64,000 nucleotides of DNA from Flavobacterium aquaticum (GTDB lineage: Bacteria; Bacteroidota; Bacteroidia; Flavobacteriales; Flavobacteriaceae): positions 124,001-188,000 of the forward strand of contig NZ_QLMI01000005.1 in the NCBI RefSeq assembly GCF_003259835.1, read 5' to 3'. The position numbers and the translations under genes are program-made. Under the pieces are notes generated by a model. It saw only the letters and a list, made by a program, of their open reading frames with translations, was not told the DNA's origin and ran no database searches. Positions 55,153 to 63,190 of this stretch are shown piece by piece (position 1 is the stretch's first letter; every line of letters starts with the position of its first letter).

Positions 55153-56248
55153 TTATTCCTCTTTTTGTCCCATCATCATTAAATAGGCTTTCAAGAAATT
55201 ATCGATTTCTCCGTTCATAATACCTTCAACATCACTTGATTCGTATCCTGAACGAACGTCTTTTACTAATTTATAAGGATGCATTACGTAATTTCGAATT
55301 TGCGAACCCCATTCGATTTTCATTTTTCCTGCTTCAATATCGGCTCTTTGTGCTAATCGTTTGTTTAATTCGATTTCGTATAACTGCGATTTTAACATTT
55401 GCATGGCACGTTGGCGGTTATCTTGTTGCGAACGCGTTTCCGAACATTGAATTTGAATTCCCGTAGGTTTGTGAAACAATTGTACTTTAGTTTCAACCTT
55501 GTTTACGTTTTGTCCACCTGCACCGCTCGAACGAGAAGTTATAATTTCAATATCTGCAGGATTTATTTCTACTTCAATAGAATCATCTACCAAAGGATAT
55601 ACATAAACTGATGCAAATGACGTATGACGTTTCGCATTACTATCAAAAGGAGAAATTCGCACCAAACGATGCACACCATTTTCACCTTTTAAATAACCAA
55701 AAGCAAAATCACCTTCAAATTCTAACGTAACCGTTTTAATTCCAGCTACATCACCTTCTTGAAAGTTTAATTCTTTGATTTTATACCCTTGTTTTTCTCC
55801 CCACATTAAATACATTCGCATTAACATAGAAGCCCAATCACAACTTTCGGTTCCACCAGCTCCAGCCGTAATTTGTAAAACCGCACTCATGCTATCTCCT
55901 TCGTCGGAAAGCATATTGCGAAACTCTAAATCTTCAATGTGATGTAAGGTTTTTTGATATTGTTCTTCGACTTCTTCCTCGGTTACATCGCCTTCTTTGA
56001 AGAAATCCATCATAATTTGAAGTTCCTCAGAAAGTTCAACCCCTTTATCATAATCTTCTACCCATTTCTTTTTTGAACGTAGGTTCCTAATAATGATTTC
56101 GGCTTCTTTGGCGTTGTTCCAAAAGTCAGGAGCGAAGGTTTTTTCTTCCTCGTTAGTTATTTCAATCGTTTTGGCATCAATGTCAAAGATACCTCCTTAA
56201 CGCACCAAGGCGATCAATAATATCTCTGACTTGTTCTGTATTTATCAT
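55153..56248 (-). CDS. prfB: Peptide chain release factor 2 with programmed +1 frameshift
   Basis: The gene is in two frames. The first 21 codons ([21 protein letters not shown]) run from 56248 and end at an in-frame TGA (56185-56183). The ribosome must shift +1 on CTT to read GAC and continue to 55153, giving 364 residues. The site is canonical: the Shine-Dalgarno-like AGGAGG, then TAT CTT TGA C. The main frame contains the tripeptide anticodon motif in [11 protein letters not shown] and the catalytic GGQ in [18 protein letters not shown]2 ends translation at UGA/UAA. The frameshift provides autoregulation: low RF2 permits more shifting. Confidence 0.96.
56183..56200 (-). promoter_or_regulatory. 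prfB programmed +1 frameshift site
   Basis: On the minus strand, the purine-rich AGGAGG (56197-56192), then TAT, the slippery CTT (56188-56186) and the stop TGA (56185-56183) followed by C. Spacing and bases match the known RF2 recoding signal. It shows that anti-Shine-Dalgarno pairing works here although initiation in Bacteroidota rarely uses it. Confidence 0.95.
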
Positions 56249-56275
56249 AAATATTGTAGTTTTGTTTTGAAATGG

Positions 56276-56376
56276 GATGCCCTAGCCCCGATAGTAACGA
56301 CATCCTTTTAAACCTGACAGGTTTCCAAAACCTGTCAGGTTTGAAAAGATATAGTGCATAGCGGGAATAAGCTCCT
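56276..56376. ncRNA. Structured dispersed element (possibly Flavo-1-like)
   Basis: The centre is a perfect 15-bp inverted repeat: AAACCTGACAGGTTT at 56310-56324 and its complement at 56328-56342. CTTTT and AAAAG extend it. Each arm is itself nearly palindromic. Outer arms (GCCCTAGCCCCG at 56279-56290 and AGCGGGAATAAGC at 56360-56372) are also partly complementary. This plan is widespread between genes in Flavobacterium, as I recall it, and may correspond to the Rfam motif Flavo-1; that match is unverified. It lies between the divergent prfB and threonine aldolase genes. Confidence 0.6.
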
Positions 56377-56412
56377 AAAAATTTTATCAAAAATAAGGTA
56401 TCTGATTGATAT

Positions 56413-57438
56413 ATGGAAATAAATTTAGTTAGTGATACAGTGACCAAGCCTTCTGTGGAGATGTTAAACGCAATGTTTAATGCAAAAGTTGGTGATGACG
56501 TATATAAACAAGACCCAACAGTCAATGAGTTAGAGGAAACTTTGGCAGATTTGTTTGGAATGGAAGCCGCTTTGTTTTTCCCTTCGGGAACGATGGCAAA
56601 TCAGACGGCGATTAAGTTGCATACACAGCCAGGCGAACAAGTGATTTGCGACAAATATTCACACATTTATCATTATGAAGGTGGCGGAGCTTCTTTTAAC
56701 AGTGGTGTTTCGTGTTGTTTAGTTGATGGAAATAGAGGGATGATTACGGCTGATTTAGTTAAAAATGGAATCAACGACCCAGAATTTTATCACGCCCCAT
56801 TAACTTCATTAGTAAGCATTGAAAACACAACCAATAAAGGTGGTGGTGCTTGTTATGACTTACAACCTTTGCAAGAAATTAAGCAAGTTTGTATCGACCA
56901 TAATTTGAAATATCATTTAGATGGTGCGCGTTTGTGGAATGCTTTAGTAGCTAAAAAACAACATCCAAAACATTTTGGTGAATTATTTGATACGATTTCA
57001 GTTTGTTTATCGAAAGGTTTGGGCGCACCAGTTGGTTCGGTTTTGCTAGGAAGTAAGGCGGATATGCATCGTGCTTTGCGTATTAGAAAGATTTTTGGAG
57101 GGAATATGCGTCAATCTGGATATTTGGCTGCCGCTGGATTGTTTGCGTTGCAAAATAACATCAGTCGTTTAGAAATTGATCATAGAAGAGCGAAAGAATT
57201 AGGCAGTTTATTAGAAAAAATGCCTTGGGTTGCTAATGTGGAACCAGTGGAAACCAATATTTTGATTTTTGGTTTGCAACCTTTTGTAGATGAAAAACTT
57301 TTCATGGAAAAATTAAAGCAAAAAGGCATTGCAATTAGTTCGATGGGACATGGAAAACTAAGAATTGTAACGCATTTAGATTACAAAGAAGTTATGCATG
57401 AATATGTGATGGAAGTGTTTTCTAAATTGACTTTTTAA
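56413..57438 (+). CDS. ltaE: Low-specificity L-threonine aldolase
   Basis: 341 residues. NLVSDTVTKPSVEMLNAM, GDDVYKQDPTVNELE, FPSGTMANQ, and the PLP lysine in SVCLSKGLGAPVGSVL are the family blocks. It cleaves threonine or allo-threonine to glycine and acetaldehyde with pyridoxal phosphate. Acetaldehyde could be taken on by the aldehyde dehydrogenase at 8543, but nothing in the window shows co-regulation. The TSUP transporter gene follows after 93 bp. Confidence 0.95.
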   Translation: MEINLVSDTVTKPSVEMLNAMFNAKVGDDVYKQDPTVNELEETLADLFGMEAALFFPSGTMANQTAIKLHTQPGEQVICDKYSHIYHYEGGGASFNSGVSCCLVDGNRGMITADLVKNGINDPEFYHAPLTSLVSIENTTNKGGGACYDLQPLQEIKQVCIDHNLKYHLDGARLWNALVAKKQHPKHFGELFDTISVCLSKGLGAPVGSVLLGSKADMHRALRIRKIFGGNMRQSGYLAAAGLFALQNNISRLEIDHRRAKELGSLLEKMPWVANVEPVETNILIFGLQPFVDEKLFMEKLKQKGIAISSMGHGKLRIVTHLDYKEVMHEYVMEVFSKLTF

Positions 57439-57486
57439 TTTTTTGGAACACAGATTTGAAAAATAATAGAAATTAAGAAAATCTAA

Positions 57487-57521
57487 TTTGAAAACTGAAA
57501 CTTCAAACTTGAAACCTGAAA
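57487..57521. repeat. Period-7 array, GTTTCAR family (reverse orientation)
   Basis: Five units with an exact 7-bp period (TTTGAAA, ACTGAAA, CTTCAAA, CTTGAAA, CCTGAAA). Positions 57506-57522 are the shared 17-mer AACTTGAAACCTGAAAC. It ends 10 nt before the TSUP ATG. A single GGAACACAGATT motif lies upstream at 57445-57456. Confidence 0.85.
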
Positions 57522-57531
57522 CAAAAATTCT

Positions 57532-58305
57532 ATGGAAATCATAATCATATCATTTGTAGCCTTTTTAACCGCCATTCTAACCTTTTTCTCAGGTTTTGGA
57601 TTGGGAACTTTATTAACCCCGGTTTTTATGCTCTTTTTCCCAGTTGATATTGCCATAGGTTTGTCCGGAATTGTGCATTTTGCCAATAATTTATTCAAGT
57701 TTTTCTTGGTTGGAAAGCATGCGAATAAAGAAGTTTTAATGAAATTCGGAATTCCAGCCATTTTTGCGGCTATGATAGGTTCGTGGTTGTTGTTGCAAAT
57801 TTCGGATTTGCAACCTTTGTTTAGTTATTCGCTTTTTGGAAAAGAGTGGGATGTTTTACCAGTGAAATTCATAATTGCCATTTTATTAGTAATTTTTGCG
57901 CTATTAGATTTGATTCCATATTTAAGTAAGTTGGAATTTGGGAAAGATAAGTTGCCTTTAGGTGGAATTCTAAGCGGATTTTTCGGTGGACTTTCGGGAC
58001 ATCAAGGTGCTTTGCGAAGTGCGTTTTTGATTAAAGCCGGTTTATCCAAAGAAAGTTTTATTGCTACAGGAATTGTAGTTTCGATGTTTATTGATTTTAC
58101 TCGATTGAGTGTTTACGCTTCAAAAATCACAACTTATACTTTGTATGAAAATAAAGTATTATTGATTTCGGCAACGCTTTGTGCTATTGCAGGAGCGTAT
58201 TTGGGTAACCAACTTTTAAAGAAAGTTACCCTAAAATTTCTCCAAGTTTTTGTCGCTGTTTTATTGCTTTTAGTAGCAATTGCTTTAGGAATGGGAATTA
58301 TTTAA
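57532..58305 (+). CDS. TSUP/TauE-SafE-family sulfite or anion exporter
   Basis: 257 residues, about eight membrane helices in two repeats: [22 protein letters not shown] and [24 protein letters not shown]. The conserved GxGxGxLxxP and GxxGGLSGxxGA motifs mark the TSUP family, which moves sulfite, sulfoacetate or other small anions across the inner membrane. The substrate is unknown. Its end overlaps the convergent ybaB gene by 8 bp. Confidence 0.9.
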   Translation: MEIIIISFVAFLTAILTFFSGFGLGTLLTPVFMLFFPVDIAIGLSGIVHFANNLFKFFLVGKHANKEVLMKFGIPAIFAAMIGSWLLLQISDLQPLFSYSLFGKEWDVLPVKFIIAILLVIFALLDLIPYLSKLEFGKDKLPLGGILSGFFGGLSGHQGALRSAFLIKAGLSKESFIATGIVVSMFIDFTRLSVYASKITTYTLYENKVLLISATLCAIAGAYLGNQLLKKVTLKFLQVFVAVLLLLVAIALGMGII

Positions 58306-58621
58306 ACATATCCATTCCTGGAATGTTTGGCATGCCTTCTTTGGCAACAGCTGCTAATTCCGTTTCGTGAACGTTTGTTGCTTTTTCGATAGCTTTGTTT
58401 AAAACATTAACTAAATAATCTTCAAGCATTTCCTTGTCGTTAAGTAAATCATCACTTACGGTAATGTTTTTGATTTTTCGGTTAGCGGTTAAGGTAACTT
58501 CAAGTAAGCCATCACTACTTTTTTCATCGATTAAAACAAAGTCTAAACGCTTCTTTGTTTCTTCAACTTTTTGTTGGGTTTCTTTTAATTTACCCATCAT
58601 TCCCATAATATCTCCAAACAT
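58298..58621 (-). CDS. YbaB/EbfC-family nucleoid-associated protein
   Basis: 107 residues starting [26 protein letters not shown], the typical tweezer-dimer YbaB fold with two long helices and a central beta-hairpin ([19 protein letters not shown]). It binds DNA with little specificity. A TATTTTTG -7 box is at 58644-58651 on the minus strand. Confidence 0.93.
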   Translation of the reverse strand: MFGDIMGMMGKLKETQQKVEETKKRLDFVLIDEKSSDGLLEVTLTANRKIKNITVSDDLLNDKEMLEDYLVNVLNKAIEKATNVHETELAAVAKEGMPNIPGMDMFK

Positions 58622-58643
58622 AATTTTTATTTTTTTATTTCAG

Positions 58644-58651
58644 CAAAAATA
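58644..58651 (-). promoter_or_regulatory. ybaB -7 promoter element
   Basis: TATTTTTG on the minus strand, 23 nt before the ATG at 58621, in the 64-bp divergent gap with the oligopeptidase gene. No TTG is seen at -33. Confidence 0.5.
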
Positions 58652-58685
58652 GTAAATTAGCAGTTAATAATTATTGTAAAACTTC

Positions 58686-60821
58686 ATGAAAAAAATCACG
58701 TATTTCCTTTTAGGTTGTGTTATTTTTGCTCCAGTTCACAGTCAAAATAAAACAAAAAAAATGTCTGATAAATTACAGCCACCAGTTGCTAAAATTGTTC
58801 CAAAAACATTAGAAAAGCACGGTGATAAAAGAATTGATAACTATTATTGGTTAAACGAAAGAGAAAACCCAGAAGTTATTGATTATTTGAATAAAGAAAA
58901 CGAATATTATCAAAAATCAACAGCTCATACCAAACAATTACAAGACGATTTGTTCTTGGAAATGAAAGGTAGAATTAAGGAAGATGATAGCTCTGTTCCT
59001 TATTTTTACAATGGATATTACTACATTACACGTTATGAAACAGGTAAAGATTATCCAATTTATGCTCGTAAAAAAGGCAGTTTAGACGCTAAAGAAGAAG
59101 TTTTGTTTGATTGCAACGAAATGGCAAAAGGACATTCTTATTTTAATTTAGGTGGTTTAAATATTAGTGAAGATAACAAATGGGCTGCTTTTGGAGTGGA
59201 TTTGGTTTCAAGAAGACAATATACTATCCAAATTAAAAATTTAGAAACAGGTGAAATTCTTCCAGTTAAATTAGAAAACACTACTGGTGGTTCTACTTGG
59301 GCTGGTGATAACAAAACGTTGTTTTACACGCGTAAAGATGCACAAACCTTACGTTCTGATAAAATTTACAAACATACTTTAGGAACAGAACCTTCGGCTG
59401 ATGTAATGGTTTATCATGAAAAAGATGATACATTCAATACGTTTGTTTACAAAGAAAAATCTAAAAAATATTTGGTTATTGGTTCGTCAAGTACGTTGAC
59501 TTCTGAGTACCAAATTTTAGATGCGAAAAATCCGAATGGAGAATTTAAAGTTTTCCAAAAAAGAACGCGTGGATTAGAGTATTCGATTTCTCATTATGGC
59601 GATAGTTTTTACATCGTTACTAATAAAGATAAAGCAACCAACTTCAAATTAATGAAAACGCCAGAAACTGCTACTGCTGCTGAAAACTGGAAAGATTTAA
59701 TTGGACACAGAAAAGATGTTTTATTAGAAGGAATCGAAATTTTCAAAGATTATTTAGTGGTTGAAGAACGTTCAAACGGATTAAATAAGATTCAAATTCG
59801 TCCTTGGAATGGAAAAGGCGAGTATTATTTACCATTTGAAAGCGAAACTTATACAGCTTACACAACTACAAACGTAGATTTTGACACTGAAATTCTTCGT
59901 TATGGTTACCAATCAATGGCAACACCATCTTCAGTGATTGATTTCAACATGAGAACTCAAGAGAAAAAAGTGTTGAAAGAACAAGAAGTATTAGGTGGAA
60001 AATTCGACAAGAACAATTACATTGAAGAAAGAGTTTGGGCAACCGCAACTGACGGAACTAAAGTGCCAATCTCTATGGTATATAGAAAAGGAATTGAAAA
60101 AAACGGTAAAAACCCATTGTTGTTGTATGCTTATGGTTCGTATGGTGCTACTATGGATCCTTATTTTTCATCTACTCGTTTGAGTTTATTGGATAGAGGA
60201 TTTATCTATGCGATTGCGCACATTAGAGGAGGAGAGGACTTAGGAAGAGAGTGGTATGAGAACGGAAAACTTTTAAAGAAAATTAACACTTTTACCGATT
60301 TTATTGACTGTTCAAAATTTGTGATTGCTGAAAAATATACGTCGCCAGAACATTTATATGCAGAAGGTGGTTCGGCAGGTGGTTTGTTAATGGGAGCTAT
60401 TGTAAACATGAATCCAGAATTATATAATGGAGTTATTGCTCAAGTTCCTTTTGTGGATGTCATTACAACTATGTTAGATGATACGATTCCGTTAACAACT
60501 GGAGAATATGACGAATGGGGAAATCCGAATGATAAAGTGTATTACGATTATATGTTATCCTATTCACCGTACGACCAAGTGAAAAAGCAAGCTTATCCAA
60601 ATATGTATGTATCTACTGGGCTTCACGATTCGCAAGTACAGTATTGGGAACCTGCAAAATGGGTAGCAAAATTGCGTGTTATGAAAACAAATGACAAACA
60701 ATTATTCTTAGATACAAATATGGATGCTGGTCACGGAGGAGCTTCGGGTAGATTTGAAGCATTGAAAGAATTAGCTAAAGAATTTGCATTTTTGTTAGAT
60801 TTAGAAAAAATTAAGAAGTAG
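58686..60821 (+). CDS. Prolyl oligopeptidase family S9A serine peptidase (protease II-like)
   Basis: 711 residues with signal peptide MKKITYFLLGCVIFAPVHSQ. A seven-bladed propeller (about residues 95-430) precedes the alpha/beta hydrolase domain with nucleophile Ser563 in AEGGSAGGLLMG. The acid is in TGLHDSQVQYWEP and the base in AGHGGASGRFE. The length and HIRGGEDLGREWYENGKLLKK block fit oligopeptidase B, which cuts short peptides after basic residues. Probably periplasmic. Confidence 0.92.
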   Translation: MKKITYFLLGCVIFAPVHSQNKTKKMSDKLQPPVAKIVPKTLEKHGDKRIDNYYWLNERENPEVIDYLNKENEYYQKSTAHTKQLQDDLFLEMKGRIKEDDSSVPYFYNGYYYITRYETGKDYPIYARKKGSLDAKEEVLFDCNEMAKGHSYFNLGGLNISEDNKWAAFGVDLVSRRQYTIQIKNLETGEILPVKLENTTGGSTWAGDNKTLFYTRKDAQTLRSDKIYKHTLGTEPSADVMVYHEKDDTFNTFVYKEKSKKYLVIGSSSTLTSEYQILDAKNPNGEFKVFQKRTRGLEYSISHYGDSFYIVTNKDKATNFKLMKTPETATAAENWKDLIGHRKDVLLEGIEIFKDYLVVEERSNGLNKIQIRPWNGKGEYYLPFESETYTAYTTTNVDFDTEILRYGYQSMATPSSVIDFNMRTQEKKVLKEQEVLGGKFDKNNYIEERVWATATDGTKVPISMVYRKGIEKNGKNPLLLYAYGSYGATMDPYFSSTRLSLLDRGFIYAIAHIRGGEDLGREWYENGKLLKKINTFTDFIDCSKFVIAEKYTSPEHLYAEGGSAGGLLMGAIVNMNPELYNGVIAQVPFVDVITTMLDDTIPLTTGEYDEWGNPNDKVYYDYMLSYSPYDQVKKQAYPNMYVSTGLHDSQVQYWEPAKWVAKLRVMKTNDKQLFLDTNMDAGHGGASGRFEALKELAKEFAFLLDLEKIKK

Positions 60822-60836
60822 TTAAACTTTTTTTGT

Positions 60837-60844
60837 TAAATTTG
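60837..60844 (+). promoter_or_regulatory. -7 box of the cysteine synthase-family gene
   Basis: TAAATTTG, a full -7 match, giving a leader of about 110 nt. The -33 region lacks a clear TTG. Confidence 0.5.
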
Positions 60845-60890
60845 CAAGGTTTTAGAAGTGTCAAATTAGACAATTTTAAGATATTAAATA

Positions 60891-60928
60891 AGTATAGAAT
60901 ACTATAAATGCTAGTAATGCATAGTATT
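60891..60928 (+). promoter_or_regulatory. Alternative hairpins in the leader of the cysteine synthase-family gene
   Basis: The segment AATACTAT (60898-60905) can pair with ATAGTATT (60921-60928) over a 15-nt loop. Its first part can instead pair with AGTAT (60891-60895). The two folds exclude each other, as in leader switches. All stems are AT-rich and short, so this is only a possibility. Confidence 0.35.
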
Positions 60929-60959
60929 TTGGAAACATTAAAACAAACAGTATCTTCAT

Positions 60960-62000
60960 ATGAAAGAAGAAATAAAAGCCTATAATAGTGTATTAGATTT
61001 AATTGGGAATACACCATTAATCAAACTGAATAAAGTTTCAGTTGATTTAACAGGTAATTTCTATGCAAAAGTTGAAGCCTTTAATCCAGGTCATTCTACA
61101 AAAGATCGTATTGCGTTATATATTATTGAAGAAGCAGAAAAAAGAGGTATCCTAAAACCAGGAGACACCATTATTGAAACTACTTCAGGAAATACAGGTT
61201 TTAGTTTGGCAATGGTGAGCATCATCAAAGGATACGATTGTATTTTAGCGGTGAGTTCAAAATCATCAAGAGATAAAATCGATATGTTACGTTCAATGGG
61301 AGCAAAGGTATATGTTTGTCCGGCTCACGTTTCTGCAGATGATGAACGTTCGTATTACAATGTTGCTAAAAGATTGCACGAAGAAACCAAAGGTTCCGTT
61401 TACATCAATCAATATTTTAATGAGTTAAACGTTGATGCACATTACAAATCTACAGGACCAGAAATTTGGGAACAAACAGGCGGTCAAATTACACACTTAG
61501 TAGCTTGTAGTGGAACTGGAGGAACTATTTCTGGAACAGCACGTTTCTTGAAAGAGAAAAACCCAAACATTAAAATTTTAGGAGTTGATGCTTTTGGTTC
61601 AGTTTTGAAAAAGTACCACGAAACAAAAGAATTTGATAACGCTGAAATTTATCCATACCGTATTGAAGGTTTAGGTAAAAACTTAATTCCAACGGCTACC
61701 GATTTTGATATCATTGATAAATTTATCAAAGTTTCAGATGAAGAAAGTGCGCACACTACAAGAGAATTAGCTAAGAAAGAAGGTTTATTCGTAGGATATA
61801 CTTCTGGAGCCGCTTTTCAGGCCGTGAAACAATATGCTGAAGAAGGAGAATTTGATGCTAACAGTAATGTAGTTATCATTTTCCCAGATCATGGTTCAAG
61901 ATACATGAGTAAAGTATTTAGCGATGATTGGATGAACGAACAAGGTTTCTTTGATTCGGTTAACCAAGAAGAAGCTTTAAAAATTGAAATTATCAAGTAA
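60960..62000 (+). CDS. PLP-dependent cysteine synthase family protein
   Basis: 346 residues of the fold type II PLP family. The cofactor lysine lies in [11 protein letters not shown], the substrate loop is [11 protein letters not shown], and the phosphate loop is [17 protein letters not shown]. It is close to O-acetylserine sulfhydrylase and cystathionine beta-synthase but has a longer C-terminus ([17 protein letters not shown]). It makes cysteine or cystathionine from activated serine. No CBS domains are present. It ends before a strong terminator. Confidence 0.92.
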   Translation: MKEEIKAYNSVLDLIGNTPLIKLNKVSVDLTGNFYAKVEAFNPGHSTKDRIALYIIEEAEKRGILKPGDTIIETTSGNTGFSLAMVSIIKGYDCILAVSSKSSRDKIDMLRSMGAKVYVCPAHVSADDERSYYNVAKRLHEETKGSVYINQYFNELNVDAHYKSTGPEIWEQTGGQITHLVACSGTGGTISGTARFLKEKNPNIKILGVDAFGSVLKKYHETKEFDNAEIYPYRIEGLGKNLIPTATDFDIIDKFIKVSDEESAHTTRELAKKEGLFVGYTSGAAFQAVKQYAEEGEFDANSNVVIIFPDHGSRYMSKVFSDDWMNEQGFFDSVNQEEALKIEIIK

Positions 62001-62016
62001 TTGATTTTAGATATAG

Positions 62017-62048
62017 AAGAAATCCTGAGTGAAAGCTCAGGATTTTTT
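62017..62048 (+). terminator. Terminator hairpin, copy 1 of a 32-bp direct repeat
   Basis: The stem AATCCTGAG/CTCAGGATT with a 6-nt loop and a T-run, 17 nt after the stop codon of the cysteine synthase-family gene. The same 32 bases occur at 63113-63144. Confidence 0.9.
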
Positions 62049-62095
62049 TATTTGACTAAATTTTATAAAAGTTTTTATATTATATCAAAATAAAA

Positions 62096-62133
62096 ATTGT
62101 AAATTTACGCTATTAGTAAAGTAAAATTACAAT
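62096..62133 (+). promoter_or_regulatory. Inverted-repeat operator over the RES-Xre promoter
   Basis: A 13-bp inverted repeat with one mismatch: ATTGTAAATTTAC at 62096-62108 and GTAAAATTACAAT at 62121-62133, with centres 25 bp apart. It overlaps a TAAATTTA -7-like box (62100-62107) and ends 1 nt before the antitoxin ATG. It is well placed for autorepression by the Xre-type antitoxin. Confidence 0.6.
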
Positions 62134-62134
62134 T

Positions 62135-62629
62135 ATGACAACTAAAACAACTGTTTCAAAATCTAAACAAGTTTCAAAAGGAACTGTTTCGCCGAAAGTT
62201 AAATCAACTGATGCTTTTGTCAAATTTTCTCCTTCATGGGTGGTGTATCATATAAAAGATGCTCCAGGTTTTAAATTGGAATTAATTGATAGAATTAGAA
62301 CTGGTGTAAAAAAAGATGATTGGAAACAATTGATTGAAAGCATCGGAGCCAAAGAAAAAGAGTTTGAATTTATATTGCCAACTTCTATCAGTAGTATGCA
62401 GAAGAAAAAAGTGTATGGAAGAGAAACATCTGAAAGAATTTATGAAATTTCACGTTTATTTGGTCTTGGATATGAAGTTTTTGATTCTCCAGAAAATTTT
62501 AAAGAATGGCTTTTAACTCCTTCAAAAACTCTTGGAAACAAAAAACCTTTTGAATTGTTAGACAGTAGTTTCGGTTTTGAATTAGTTGAAAATGAAATTG
62601 TTAGAATACAATATAACGTTTATAGCTAA
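62135..62629 (+). CDS. Xre/MbcA/ParS-type antitoxin of the RES-Xre system
   Basis: 164 residues. A disordered Lys/Ser/Thr-rich N-terminus (about 1-28) is followed by a helical DNA-binding region (LIDRIRTGVKKDDWKQLIESIG; FEFILPTSISSMQKKKVYGRETSERIYEIS). The C-terminal toxin-binding DUF2384 domain (RLFGLGYEVFDSPENFKEWLLTPSKTLGNKKPFELL) carries the conserved WLxxPxxxLxxxxPxxLL pattern. It should neutralise the RES toxin and repress the operon. Its stop overlaps the toxin start by 1 nt (TAATG). Confidence 0.93.
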   Translation: MTTKTTVSKSKQVSKGTVSPKVKSTDAFVKFSPSWVVYHIKDAPGFKLELIDRIRTGVKKDDWKQLIESIGAKEKEFEFILPTSISSMQKKKVYGRETSERIYEISRLFGLGYEVFDSPENFKEWLLTPSKTLGNKKPFELLDSSFGFELVENEIVRIQYNVYS

Positions 62630-63099
62630 TGATTGTTTACAGAGTTGCAAATTTAAAGTATAAAGACGCCACACTAACCGGCATAGGGGCTGAAAAAGTA
62701 GGTGGTAGGTGGAATCAAGTAGGAACTCGTGCAGTTTATTGTTCAGAAAATATTTCTTTAGCACTTTTAGAATATTATATTCATTCCGAAAATAAAGCCT
62801 TTTTACCAAAAAAAATATTAGTAGCAAAAATTGAGTTTCCAGATGAATTTTTAGTAAAAACTTTAGAAATGCTTCCTGAACGATGGAATCAATATCCTTA
62901 CTCATCCAAAACAACAGAAATTTTTTCAAATTTAGCAAAGAGTAACGATTTTTTTGCTTTGAAAGTGCCATCAACCATAGTACCATTAGAATACAACATT
63001 ATCTTAAATCCACTATTTAAAGAATTTGGAAAAGTAGAAATCATGGAATTTTTAGAGTTACCAATTGATAATAGATTGAAAACTGATAGTCATGAATAA
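62629..63099 (+). CDS. RES-domain toxin (NAD-degrading)
   Basis: 156 residues. The RES signature residues are visible: Arg in MIVYRVAN, Glu in GAEKVGGRWNQVG, and Ser in VYCSENISLALLEYYIH. RES toxins such as MbcT and ParT attack NAD or ADP-ribosylate targets and arrest growth unless bound by the Xre antitoxin encoded immediately before. The length is normal and no residue seems lost, so the toxin is probably active. A long antisense frame at 62582-62986 is a shadow. Confidence 0.94.
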   Translation: MIVYRVANLKYKDATLTGIGAEKVGGRWNQVGTRAVYCSENISLALLEYYIHSENKAFLPKKILVAKIEFPDEFLVKTLEMLPERWNQYPYSSKTTEIFSNLAKSNDFFALKVPSTIVPLEYNIILNPLFKEFGKVEIMEFLELPIDNRLKTDSHE

Positions 63100-63112
63100 T
63101 TTTCAAACATAT

Positions 63113-63144
63113 AAGAAATCCTGAGTGAAAGCTCAGGATTTTTT
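63113..63144 (+). terminator. Terminator hairpin, copy 2 of a 32-bp direct repeat
   Basis: Identical over 32 bases to 62017-62048 (stem AATCCTGAG/CTCAGGATT, T-run), 13 nt after the toxin stop codon. Confidence 0.9.
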
Positions 63145-63150
63145 GTTTTG

Positions 63151-63173
63151 TGGGCACGGAATGCAATTCCGCG
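63151..63173. repeat. GC-rich hairpin after the toxin gene
   Basis: The stem CGGAAT/ATTCCG with a 3-nt loop, extended by GC/GC over an A-C mismatch. Together with the terminator copy 2 it fills the convergent gap before the gene at 63191. Confidence 0.55.
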
Positions 63174-63190
63174 CTATCGTTTTTTTTGTT

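Noticed and set aside
56214..56525. 103-codon minus-strand frame over the structured element and the start of threonine aldolase
   Set aside because: It runs through the hairpin element and into a conserved gene; the true minus-strand start here is prfB at 56248 in another frame.
1852..57521. Heptamer arrays as CRISPR or coding repeats
   Set aside because: Units are 7 bp with no unique spacers and no cas genes, and the period is not a multiple of three.
62582..62986. 134-codon antisense frame across the toxin gene
   Set aside because: Overlaps the RES toxin, which has all its signature residues; the antisense translation has no recognisable features.
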